Source: Paenibacillus lautus NBRC 15380 (GTDB taxonomy: Bacteria; Bacillota; Bacilli; Paenibacillales; Paenibacillaceae). From it: DNA of 36,137 nt. The translations under genes and the position numbers were made by a program. The DNA lies in contig NZ_BIMF01000035.1 of assembly GCF_004000945.1 (NCBI RefSeq), positions 1 through 36,137 on the forward strand, given 5' to 3'. Positions 16,272 through 23,287 of the stretch are shown here, piece by piece; position 1 is the stretch's first letter; every line of letters starts with the position of its first letter. The notes below the pieces were generated by a model. That model searched no databases, was not told the DNA's origin, and worked only from the letters and a program-made list of their open reading frames with translations.

Positions 16272-17249
16272 ATGAGCAAAACGATATTAGTGTATGCCGA
16301 GAACCGGGATGGGAAGCTGCGCCAGGTTGCCCTCGAGACGCTTGGCGCGGCTCGTTTGATTGCTGGTGACGGTGACAGCATCCGCATTCTGGTCGCAGGC
16401 TCGAATATTACCGAGGCCGTATCGGACCTGAACACCTACGGTGCCGATACGATCTATACGGTTGAGCATGATGATCTGGAGAGCTACAATCCCGAAGCAT
16501 ATATGGCGGCCATTGAAGCGGTTATTGGTCAGGCGCAGCCGGATGCTGTCCTCTTCGGACATACAGCCATCGGCCGCGACCTGGCACCGCTGGTGGCTGC
16601 TTCCTTGAATGCCGGACAGATCTCCGACGTCACCGCTATTGACAACGACGGCGGAGAAGCGGTGTTCACTCGTCCGCTCTATGCGGGTAAAGCTTTTGAG
16701 AAGCGCGTCTTCCAGAACGGGCCGTGGGTGGTCACGGTCCGTCCGAACAATATTCCCGCCGCGGAAGCCATCGAAGGTGCCGGCACCAGCATTGAGGACA
16801 TCGCTTACCCGGCTCCTTCCCTTCGCTCCGTGGTAAAGGACGTCGTTCGTAAAACCACGGGAAAAATCGACCTCTCGGAAGCCAAAATCGTCATTTCCGG
16901 CGGTCGCGGCGTTAAGAGTGCAGAAGGCTTCCAGCCGCTGGAGGAGCTCGCGGACCTGCTCGGCGGGGCCGTCGGCGCATCGCGCGGAGCCTGTGATGCC
17001 GGCTACTGCGATTACGCGCTCCAGATCGGACAGACCGGCAAAGTGGTCACGCCCGAGATCTATATTGCCTGCGGCATTAGCGGCGCCATCCAGCATCTGG
17101 CCGGCATGAGCCAATCGCGGGTTATTATCGCCATAAACAAAGACCCTGAGGCACCGATCTTCAAGGTAGCCGATTACGGCATCGTTGGCGATTTGTTCGA
17201 TATCGTCCCTCTGCTAACTGAGGAATTCCGCAAGGTCCTGGTATCGTAA
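16272..17249 (+). CDS. etfA: Electron transfer flavoprotein alpha subunit
   Basis: 325-residue EtfA, which holds the FAD that shuttles electrons from acyl-CoA dehydrogenase to the membrane acceptor. The C-terminal FAD domain is intact: SGGRGVKSAEGF (about 209-220), GASRGACDAGY, QIGQTGKVVTPEIYIACGIS (about 256-275), GAIQHLAGM and INKDPEAPIF. The ATG at 16272 is chosen because AGGAGG lies 7 bases upstream; an open frame reaches back to 16203 without a ribosome site. It ends the fadR-etfB-etfA unit, followed by a very strong hairpin terminator. Confidence 0.96.
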   Translation: MSKTILVYAENRDGKLRQVALETLGAARLIAGDGDSIRILVAGSNITEAVSDLNTYGADTIYTVEHDDLESYNPEAYMAAIEAVIGQAQPDAVLFGHTAIGRDLAPLVAASLNAGQISDVTAIDNDGGEAVFTRPLYAGKAFEKRVFQNGPWVVTVRPNNIPAAEAIEGAGTSIEDIAYPAPSLRSVVKDVVRKTTGKIDLSEAKIVISGGRGVKSAEGFQPLEELADLLGGAVGASRGACDAGYCDYALQIGQTGKVVTPEIYIACGISGAIQHLAGMSQSRVIIAINKDPEAPIFKVADYGIVGDLFDIVPLLTEEFRKVLVS

Positions 17250-17285
17250 AACTTCTTAACGGTTGATCCCACGGTAACATGTCAA

Positions 17286-17330
17286 AAAAGGCTGCCTCAG
17301 GTCCAAGGGACCTGAGGCAGCCTTTTACTT
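17286..17330. terminator. Strong bidirectional terminator after etfA
   Basis: A perfect 19-bp stem (17286-17304 with 17308-17326) with a 3-base loop. The A-tract on one side and T-tract on the other let it serve both etfA (plus) and the MazG-like gene arriving on the minus strand. Confidence 0.92.
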
Positions 17331-17428
17331 CGTAAGTTTTACCGTAACAATGCCCCCTTCGACTATGAATCATTCCTGGGGGGACAGCCTCGTCAATGGG
17401 ATGCAAAACAGGGTCTAGCGTATCACCT

Positions 17429-17746
17429 TTAAGAACCAAACCGCTTCAGCAGCTTCTGCTGATGGGCCGTAAATGCTTCTTCCAGCGAAATGCCATAGAG
17501 ATCCGCCAACAGTGAAATGTTGCCGAGCACGTCGCCAATCTCCTCCACCAAATCCTGCTTGAGCTGTTCTCTGGATTGCACCTCCTCGTCGGGGCGGTCC
17601 CTGCCGATCTCATAAGCGCGGACGGCACGCGCCGTTTCCCCTGTCTCCTCCATCAAAAACCCAACGCGAATAAAGGGACCGTACTGGGTCCAGCCTCGCT
17701 CCCCGTAAAACTGTTTAATCCACTGCTGTGCTTCATTCATATCCAT
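17429..17746 (-). CDS. MazG-like nucleotide pyrophosphohydrolase
   Basis: 105-residue all-alpha NTP pyrophosphohydrolase of the MazG/dUTPase-like superfamily, predicted to hydrolyse (d)NTPs to monophosphate and pyrophosphate. The Mg-binding pattern is visible as EETGE (33-37) and EEIGD (68-72), in the right spacing for the ExxE...ExxD signature. It is one short domain, unlike the two-domain full MazG. The ATG at 17746 follows GGAGGT. It is a monocistronic gene facing the etf operon and shares the terminator at 17286. House-cleaning of altered nucleotides is the usual guess; the substrate cannot be told. Confidence 0.85.
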   Translation of the reverse strand: MDMNEAQQWIKQFYGERGWTQYGPFIRVGFLMEETGETARAVRAYEIGRDRPDEEVQSREQLKQDLVEEIGDVLGNISLLADLYGISLEEAFTAHQQKLLKRFGS

Positions 17747-17893
17747 ACTTGTGCTACCTCCGCGATTCCCTGGGATGACTTAACCTTTACTTTTTACAAA
17801 ATTCAAGAACAAACTCATGATAATGCTAACATGTATGCCATAAGATAAGAGGGTGCCATCTGATGATCATTAACAATATAGTCCATCGATGCC

Positions 17894-17922
17894 ATGACAT
17901 AAATCACTATATATAGTATAAT
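17894..17922 (+). promoter_or_regulatory. Sigma-A promoter of the LOG-family gene
   Basis: ATGACA (17894-17899), a 17-base spacer, and a perfect TATAAT (17917-17922), giving a leader of about 35 nt to the gene start at 17965. Confidence 0.78.
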
Positions 17923-17964
17923 TACACGGATGAAATATCAACATCTTGTCAAGGAGTGTGCGAA

Positions 17965-18543
17965 TTGAAATCTATATGCGTATTTGCGGGATCGAACATG
18001 GGGGAACATCCAGACTATAAAGCGAAAGCTGCCGAGCTCGGCCAACACATTGCCCACAACCAATACAAGCTCGTATACGGCGGCTCCAAAATCGGATTGA
18101 TGGGTGAAGTAGCTAATGCCGTTCTGCAGCATGGCGGTGAAGTTATTGGTGTGATGCCGAGGGGACTGTTTAAAGGCGAGATTGTACATACCGAGCTGAC
18201 CCAGCTCATTGAAGTAGCGGATATGCATGAGCGCAAAGCGACGATGGCTAAACTGTCCGACGGGTTTATCGCCATCCCGGGGGGTTTTGGAACCTTTGAG
18301 GAATTGTTCGAGGTATTGTGCTGGTCGCAAATCGGAATCCATCAGAAGCCGATCGGGCTGCTGAATGTTCGGGAGTATTATGAACCGTTCATGAAGCTGA
18401 TTCAGTACAGTATCACGGAAGGTTTCTCCAATGCCTCCCACTTAAACCTGATCAACATCTCCGATGACCCGCTCAAGCTGCTTGAGCTCATGGATAGCTA
18501 CACGCCTCCGACGCTGGACTTGAAGTGGAAGGACTTGGATTAA
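17965..18543 (+). CDS. LOG-family nucleotide 5'-monophosphate phosphoribohydrolase
   Basis: 192-residue Rossmann-like protein of the LOG family (formerly lysine decarboxylase-like; Bacillus YvdD type). Members release a base from nucleoside monophosphates such as cytokinin ribotides or AMP. Signature segments: YGGSKIGLMG (about 38-47) and PGGFGTFEELFE (about 97-108), the PGGxGTxxE catalytic motif. The start is a TTG at 17965, eight bases after AAGGAG; the GTG at 17956 overlaps that site. It has its own promoter at 17894 and a terminator at 18666. Real function in bacteria is not settled. Confidence 0.9.
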   Translation: MKSICVFAGSNMGEHPDYKAKAAELGQHIAHNQYKLVYGGSKIGLMGEVANAVLQHGGEVIGVMPRGLFKGEIVHTELTQLIEVADMHERKATMAKLSDGFIAIPGGFGTFEELFEVLCWSQIGIHQKPIGLLNVREYYEPFMKLIQYSITEGFSNASHLNLINISDDPLKLLELMDSYTPPTLDLKWKDLD

Positions 18544-18665
18544 GGGTGTCTTCAGTGTCTTGTGTGCTGTGAGTGCCTTGAGGGAGATAGCACTCTCAGG
18601 GGAAAATTCTTAGGCTCAAGAATACGTTGCAGGTAATTATGACGCCTTTGCGCGATCTGTCGTAA

Positions 18666-18704
18666 ATAAAAATGCACCGGGAATCCCGGTGCATTTTTAT
18701 TTTT
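18666..18704. terminator. Bidirectional terminator between LOG and SDR genes
   Basis: AAAAATGCACCGGGA pairs with TCCCGGTGCATTTTT (15 bp around one unpaired base, so a short apical loop opens in practice). A and T tracts flank it, serving both convergent genes. Confidence 0.88.
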
Positions 18705-18719
18705 GCCATAGCAGCGATA

Positions 18720-19463
18720 TTACACAAACCCGCCATTCACGCGGATCGTTTGACCTGTGATCCATTTCGACTCTTCACTTGCGAGAAACAGCACGACCCC
18801 TGCAATATCATCCGGTTCGCCTAGGCGTCCGAAGGAGTTCATGCTCACGATCCCCGCAATCTGTTCCTCCGACTTACCTACGGTAAAGAGCTCCGTATTA
18901 ATCGGCCCCGGCGCCACCGCGTTAATTGTAACCCCTTTGGGCCCGAATTCCTTGGCCAACTGACGCGTAAACTGCTCCACAGCACCTTTGGTGCCTGCAT
19001 ACAAGCTGTACGCTGGGAACATCTGCCCAGCTACCGACGTCGAGAAATTGATAATGCGCCCACCCGACTTCATATGGTGAAAAGCCTGCTGGATTGCGAA
19101 ATAAGTCCCCTTCACGTTAATCGCAAACTGCTGATCGAAATCCTCCTCCGTCATGGCCGCAATCGGCTTGGTTGTCATGATGCCGGCGTTGTTCACGAGA
19201 ATATCGATTCCGCCATACGCCTCGATCGTTTCACTAAACAGTCGTTCAATCGCTGCTACCTGACTTATATCGGCTTGAATGGCCCGAGCTTCGCCGCCGC
19301 CCTGCTTAATGGCGCTCACCACTTCCTCGGCTTTAGCGGGGCTGCTCGCGTAGTTTACTACCACCTTAGCCCCGTTCTCCGCAAGCCTCTCCGCCATTTC
19401 ACGCCCGATGCCTCTTGATGCTCCCGTTACGATAGCTACCTTGCCCGATAAACTCTTTGTCAT
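18720..19463 (-). CDS. SDR-family oxidoreductase (FabG-like)
   Basis: 247-residue classical short-chain dehydrogenase/reductase. The cofactor motif TGASRGIG (13-20) is followed by NNAG (about 88), the catalytic serine in NFSTSVAG, and YxxxK in LYAGTKGAVEQF. Arg17 and the nearby basic residues suggest NADP(H) preference. The ATG at 19463 follows GGGAGG; the upstream in-frame GTG overlaps it. Similar proteins are annotated as 3-oxoacyl-ACP reductase or glucose dehydrogenase, but no fatty-acid synthesis genes are here, so the substrate is open. Its promoter carries a long palindrome and a TetR gene lies just upstream in the same direction. Confidence 0.92.
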   Translation of the reverse strand: MTKSLSGKVAIVTGASRGIGREMAERLAENGAKVVVNYASSPAKAEEVVSAIKQGGGEARAIQADISQVAAIERLFSETIEAYGGIDILVNNAGIMTTKPIAAMTEEDFDQQFAINVKGTYFAIQQAFHHMKSGGRIINFSTSVAGQMFPAYSLYAGTKGAVEQFTRQLAKEFGPKGVTINAVAPGPINTELFTVGKSEEQIAGIVSMNSFGRLGEPDDIAGVVLFLASEESKWITGQTIRVNGGFV

Positions 19464-19545
19464 GATACAACCTCCCACATAGGAATTAGGTGCACGGATA
19501 TCTCATCAGGTGGATCCTCTGATCTGCACGTTTTTTTGTAATTTG

Positions 19546-19574
19546 ATTATATGTCTCTACATAACAAATTACAA
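19546..19574 (-). promoter_or_regulatory. Sigma-A promoter of the SDR gene
   Basis: On the minus strand TTGTAA (19569-19574), a 17-base spacer and perfect TATAAT (19546-19551). The -35 box lies inside one arm of the operator palindrome at 19567-19606. Confidence 0.78.
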
Positions 19575-19606
19575 GTGACAATTTTATATTTTTGTCATTT
19601 GTAATT
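19567..19606. promoter_or_regulatory. Operator-like palindrome at the SDR promoter
   Basis: AATTACAAGTGACAA (19567-19581) and TTGTCATTTGTAATT (19592-19606) are inverted repeats matching at 14 of 15 positions, separated by 10 AT bases. A further half-like TTTGTAATTT occurs at about 19535-19544 beyond the -10 box. Overlap with the -35 box suggests repression. The protein is unknown; the TetR gene at 19770 is a candidate, although its own promoter palindrome has a different sequence. Confidence 0.65.
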
Positions 19607-19615
19607 AAGTGAGAA

Positions 19616-19664
19616 CAAAAAAGACGCTATCCCATGCGAGTATCGCCAAAAATAGCATCTTTTA
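19616..19664 (-). terminator. Terminator after the TetR gene
   Basis: On the minus strand AAAAGATGCTAT pairs with ATAGCGTCTTTT (one G-U), with an inner GCGA/TCGC-like hairpin, then a T-run (TCTTTTTTG). It separates the TetR gene from the SDR promoter. Confidence 0.8.
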
Positions 19665-19769
19665 CGTAGGTGGTGATCTCTCCGCTAGCTCCCGATGTGC
19701 TATGTGGTGTCGTATAACGGCGGACTCGAGCACATCCTTATTCCCTCTTGCTATATTCTAGCCTGTTTA

Positions 19770-20357
19770 CTATTTCGTGATTCCGGATAACAATAGCGTC
19801 CACACCGAGTCAAAATCGGCTTCAATCTCCTGTGAGGTCCACTGAGAGGCATGCGCCGGGTGATGAAACAGGGACGTTGCCATGAAAAAGGCTTTGGCCA
19901 CCGAATCCGACTTGCCCTGTTTAAATTCACCGGTAAACATCCCTTGATCAATGATCTGGGCAATCTGTCCGATTAACAGCTTCACATGCGTATCAATCAC
20001 CTTGACGGCTTCCAGCGTCACGGTCGTATACATGGCAAACATCTCGGGATCCTCAAGGGCATAAGCCCGTTTGGCCCGGATGAGGGTATCCGTCCATAAC
20101 CGCAGGCGATCAGCGGCGCTGCCTTCCGTTCCGTCTGCAATCTTCTGTAACGGATCTGCAATCCGCTGCAGCCACCGTTCCGTTACGGCTTCTCTCAGAG
20201 CGGCTTTGCTGGAAAAATGCCGGTATAGAGATCCATGACTGACTTGAAGCGCCTTGGCAACATCGACAACCGAGGTTTTGTCAGGGCCGTAGCGCCGAAG
20301 CGTCTGCTCGGCAGCGTCCAATATGGCTTCTTTCGTTAATGGCTGGTCATGTGACAT
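19770..20357 (-). CDS. TetR-family transcriptional regulator
   Basis: 195-residue TetR/AcrR regulator. The N-terminal helix-turn-helix (about 15-50) contains DKTSVVDVAKALQVSHGSLY, and the C-terminal ligand domain shows no hint of ligand. The start is uncertain: the ATG at 20357 and an in-frame GTG at 20372 are both possible and neither has a strong ribosome site. A perfect 18-bp palindrome overlaps the predicted promoter, so autoregulation is likely. It lies upstream of the SDR gene on the same strand, with a terminator between, and divergent from the WYL regulator. By neighbourhood it may control the SDR gene, an inference only. Confidence 0.88.
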   Translation of the reverse strand: MSHDQPLTKEAILDAAEQTLRRYGPDKTSVVDVAKALQVSHGSLYRHFSSKAALREAVTERWLQRIADPLQKIADGTEGSAADRLRLWTDTLIRAKRAYALEDPEMFAMYTTVTLEAVKVIDTHVKLLIGQIAQIIDQGMFTGEFKQGKSDSVAKAFFMATSLFHHPAHASQWTSQEIEADFDSVWTLLLSGITK

Positions 20358-20429
20358 AGGTTCAATGAGCACTGGGGCTTTCCATTATAGCCCAAATGCC
20401 CATCTTCACGCCCCCTCTCTGTTGAACAC

Positions 20430-20464
20430 ATTATAACAAACCATCATTCAATATCAATATTGAA
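20430..20464 (-). promoter_or_regulatory. TetR gene promoter with palindromic operator
   Basis: On the minus strand TTGATA (20452-20457), a 16-base spacer and TATAAT (20430-20435). The -35 box is inside TTCAATATCAATATTGAA (20447-20464), whose 8-base arms are perfect around CA, a typical TetR-family operator size. Confidence 0.72.
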
Positions 20465-20527
20465 CTTTTGTTATTTGTTATACCTGTAATCCCCGCTTCA
20501 TCCCCTTGATCACACCCCCTCATGGAT

Positions 20528-20536
20528 TGTTATAAT
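20528..20536 (+). promoter_or_regulatory. Extended -10 promoter of the WYL regulator
   Basis: TGT followed by TATAAT (20531-20536) forms an extended -10 element. No good -35 at 17 bases was seen. Leader of about 48 nt to the ATG at 20591. Confidence 0.5.
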
Positions 20537-20590
20537 AGCTTCATTGATCCGGATATAACCTAAATAACATGCAGAAAGCGAGTGCTGTCC

Positions 20591-21574
20591 ATGGCTAAGC
20601 TGGACTATCTGTTATCCATCCTATGGCTGCTTCGATCGCATAAAAAAATGACAGCCGAGCAATTGGCGGAGAGACTTGAGCTAAGTGTCCGAACCGTCTA
20701 CCGATATATCGACACACTGGGTATGAGCGGGGTCCCCATCATATCCGAATCGGGGCACGGCGGGGGGTTCAGGCTGCCCGATTCTTTTTTAAGCGTGCCG
20801 CTGTTCTTTGAACCAACCGAGCTTAAAGCCATGGAACACAGCGCGCTTCTTGCCCGGCAAGCGGACTATCCGTTTACGGATGCGCTTGAAAAAGCACTAA
20901 CCAAAATTGAGCACCGGCTTCAGGAATCCCAATTGGAAGACTTGCGGCGTCATGTCGGCAGCATCCATATCCCATCGCCATCACAAAGTGCCTTGCTTCA
21001 TCCCATATTGCGCGAGTTAGAGCAAGCCGTTGCCAGACGGGAAACCCTGATCCTTCAATATGCGAAGTCCTTCAGCGGCTCCGCGGAGGAGCGCCATATT
21101 GATCCCTATGGGCTGATCTACCGGCTCGGCAAATGGTATTTGATTGCCTATTGCCATCAACGGGAGGCCCTCCGTGTGTTTCGGGTAGACCGGATGAACA
21201 GCCTGTCGTTAACAGGCAGCTTATTTGAAATGCCGGAACATTTCTCGGTACATGACTACATGAGCCGTATTCATGAGTACCAGGATCAGAATACGGAGAC
21301 GAAGGCGAAGGAATCAACGTTGGTGACCGTTCGCCTTCAAGGTCGCACCGAGGTCCTGGACGCGATATGCAACCAGTGGTTCCTGCAGCCTTATCTTGTC
21401 ACTAGAAGAACTGACGACGAGGCCGAATTCCGTATGCATCCGGATTGGATGCTGCAATACATGCCTTATGTGCTGCTTTCTTTTGGCAGAGGAATTAATG
21501 TACTTGAGCCTCAGCAGCTGCGAACCATTCTCTCTGAAACGGCCCGAGACCTGGCCGCATATTACGAGGACTGA
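20591..21574 (+). CDS. HTH-WYL transcriptional regulator (YafY type)
   Basis: 327 residues. The N-terminal HTH_11/DeoR-like winged helix (about 1-55) contains MTAEQLAERLELSVRTVYRY, and the central/C-terminal WYL domain (about 145-220) shows DPYGLIYRLGKWYLIAYCHQ and the nearby arginines FRVDRM, a predicted ligand pocket, followed by the WCX region. Such proteins are one-component regulators. The ATG at 20591 is preferred; a GTG at 20582 is also in frame and neither has a strong ribosome site. The next gene, 98 nt on, is a GyrI-like ligand-binding protein, a common partner of WYL regulators, so it is a likely target. Confidence 0.9.
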   Translation: MAKLDYLLSILWLLRSHKKMTAEQLAERLELSVRTVYRYIDTLGMSGVPIISESGHGGGFRLPDSFLSVPLFFEPTELKAMEHSALLARQADYPFTDALEKALTKIEHRLQESQLEDLRRHVGSIHIPSPSQSALLHPILRELEQAVARRETLILQYAKSFSGSAEERHIDPYGLIYRLGKWYLIAYCHQREALRVFRVDRMNSLSLTGSLFEMPEHFSVHDYMSRIHEYQDQNTETKAKESTLVTVRLQGRTEVLDAICNQWFLQPYLVTRRTDDEAEFRMHPDWMLQYMPYVLLSFGRGINVLEPQQLRTILSETARDLAAYYED

Positions 21575-21593
21575 TCCTTCGATAACTTCAGAT

Positions 21594-21626
21594 AACTTCA
21601 CTGACTCCTATGCAGTCAGTGAAGTT
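21594..21626. promoter_or_regulatory. Long hairpin between WYL and GyrI-like genes
   Basis: AACTTCACTGACT (21594-21606) pairs perfectly with AGTCAGTGAAGTT (21614-21626) around 7 bases. Two tandem GATAACTTCA copies (21581-21600) lead into it. The following sequence GGTTTATG has no real T-run, so it is either a weak terminator of the WYL gene or an operator before the GyrI-like gene. Confidence 0.55.
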
Positions 21627-21672
21627 GGTTTATGATAGGCGTAAATCATGACCATAAAGGAGAGATTTACGT

Positions 21673-22290
21673 ATGACCCTACCTAAACTCGATCTGGCCA
21701 AAAGCGATAAAACCTATTACACCGCCGGGAACACCCCTGAGCTTGTGCAGTTTGATCCCTTGCCCTATCTGTCATTCGAAGGTCAAGGCGCGCCTGAAAG
21801 CTCTCTTTTCGAGGATGCTACCGAGGCGCTTTATACCGTTGCATATGGCGTTAAGGGACATTGCAAGGCGGAAATTCAGGATTTTACCGTTCCTAAACTT
21901 GAAGGGCAATGGTGGGTGAACTCGGATCGGTACGGTTTGGAGGTTCCGAAAGAGGAATGGCATTGGAAGCTGCTCATTCGGATGCCGGCGTTCGTCACCC
22001 CGGAGATCGTAAGTTCCGCGCGGGACAAGGCCTTTTCCAAGAAAAATCATCTGGAACCCATTCAGCAAGTGGTATTGGAAACGATCCATGAGGGACTATG
22101 CGTCCAAATCATGCATATTGGCCCCTACAGCACAGAGCCGGATACGCTGGCGAAAATGTATGCCTACATGAAACAGCATCATTACGACCAGGACGGGCTG
22201 CATCATGAGATTTATTTGTCCGATCCACGAAAAGCCGCCTCCTCCTCCATGAAAACCATTCTCCGTGCACCTGTCAGACAGAAGAATTAG
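21673..22290 (+). CDS. GyrI-like small-molecule-binding protein
   Basis: 205-residue protein of the GyrI-like/SOUL-type ligand-binding superfamily. It shows the typical opening PELVQFDPLPYLSFEGQGAP, a middle AYGVKGH segment, and a C-terminal HIGPYSTEPDTLAKMYAYMK followed by HHEIYLSDPRK, the usual GyrI-like end. The length is that of the stand-alone form. Members bind small hydrophobic compounds and some hydrolyse them; the role here is unknown. The start at 21673 follows AAAGGAGAG. It is downstream of the WYL regulator and ends at a strong terminator. Confidence 0.85.
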   Translation: MTLPKLDLAKSDKTYYTAGNTPELVQFDPLPYLSFEGQGAPESSLFEDATEALYTVAYGVKGHCKAEIQDFTVPKLEGQWWVNSDRYGLEVPKEEWHWKLLIRMPAFVTPEIVSSARDKAFSKKNHLEPIQQVVLETIHEGLCVQIMHIGPYSTEPDTLAKMYAYMKQHHYDQDGLHHEIYLSDPRKAASSSMKTILRAPVRQKN

Positions 22291-22342
22291 AACAGACCGA
22301 GGATTAAAGCGCGCCCTCTCTGAAAAGGACATCCGCGCAAAA

Positions 22343-22378
22343 GAGGGAGCCGGCATTGCCGGCCCCCTCCCGTATTTT
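22343..22378. terminator. Terminator between GyrI-like and methyltransferase genes
   Basis: GAGGGAGCCGGC pairs with GCCGGCCCCCTC (11 of 12) around ATT, followed by CCGTATTTTA. The minus-strand side also ends in a short T-run, so it may serve both convergent genes. Confidence 0.75.
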
Positions 22379-22387
22379 ACACTCATT

Positions 22388-23101
22388 CTATATCTTACGA
22401 ATACTTAGCAGCGAATTGCCGTTCTTCATAAACTCATATGGCACTTTGACTTCCGCTGTCCGAAAGCCTTCTGCCTCCAGCTCATGAACAAGGCGCTCCA
22501 AATGAACGTAGCGGCTCCCCGATAAATCGGTCAACGGAAAGATGCGCACTTCTTCCGATGCCACTCGCAGCAGCTCCCGAATCGTCCGGACATGAAAATC
22601 ATAATCCAATCGGTCGCTGTACATAAACAGAAAATGGGCGGACAGCACCAGGTGAAACTGTTCGTTATTAAAAGGCAGCTCCGGCAGTACCGCAGCGACA
22701 TAGCGATCCGGAAACTCCCTCATATCCTGAACGCAGTCGTGGAGCGCTTGCTGGCGATGCCGACGAAGCCCCTCCACATCTCCATAATAGTCCCAGACAT
22801 AATTGCTCTTCGCTTGCTCCATCGTTTCCATCGCGTGCCCGATATCCTGCAGTCCCTTGGCCTCCAGGTCGTCCAGCTTATGATCATACGCAATATCACT
22901 GGCCGTTATATCGATTCCATGCTTCGAACCGTGAGCGGTGAACGAACACGCACCGGAAGGGCAATCCAATACCCTTTTGCTGGCAAGCTCCGACATTTCC
23001 AAATCAAACATTTGCGTGTACTCGTCAAACGTGCGGCCAATGAATACAACCCGGTCCAATTCCTGTTTGGTCTTGCTTTGACTCTGCTCAGCTCTACTCA
23101 T
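22388..23101 (-). CDS. SAM-dependent methyltransferase-like protein
   Basis: 237-residue class I methyltransferase fold. Motif I is VLDCPSGACSF (about 44-54), a glycine-poor form of the DxGxGxG loop, with the acidic strand-2 end in ITASDIAYDHK and a later LSAHFLFMYSDRLDYDFHVR strand-helix. The middle (about 85-125) is rich in charged residues and may be a lid or substrate-recognition helix. The start at 23101 follows GAGGTGAG. It stands alone. Close relatives are usually annotated only as class I methyltransferases; the substrate is unknown and loss of activity cannot be ruled out because motif I is divergent. Confidence 0.75.
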   Translation of the reverse strand: MSRAEQSQSKTKQELDRVVFIGRTFDEYTQMFDLEMSELASKRVLDCPSGACSFTAHGSKHGIDITASDIAYDHKLDDLEAKGLQDIGHAMETMEQAKSNYVWDYYGDVEGLRRHRQQALHDCVQDMREFPDRYVAAVLPELPFNNEQFHLVLSAHFLFMYSDRLDYDFHVRTIRELLRVASEEVRIFPLTDLSGSRYVHLERLVHELEAEGFRTAEVKVPYEFMKNGNSLLSIRKI

Positions 23102-23287
23102 CTCTTCTCACCTCAGCTATTTATTGTGTGCGGGTGGGACGGCTGCTTCCCTACTCCGCAACAATATATTACCATAAGATGGAATGCTGGGTTATATTAT
23201 TCACAGAATCCCAAACTCCACTCCGCGTTCAACCGTTCTATTTATACTATAATATAGATAACTAACTTTCTTCGGAGGGGAATCCTT

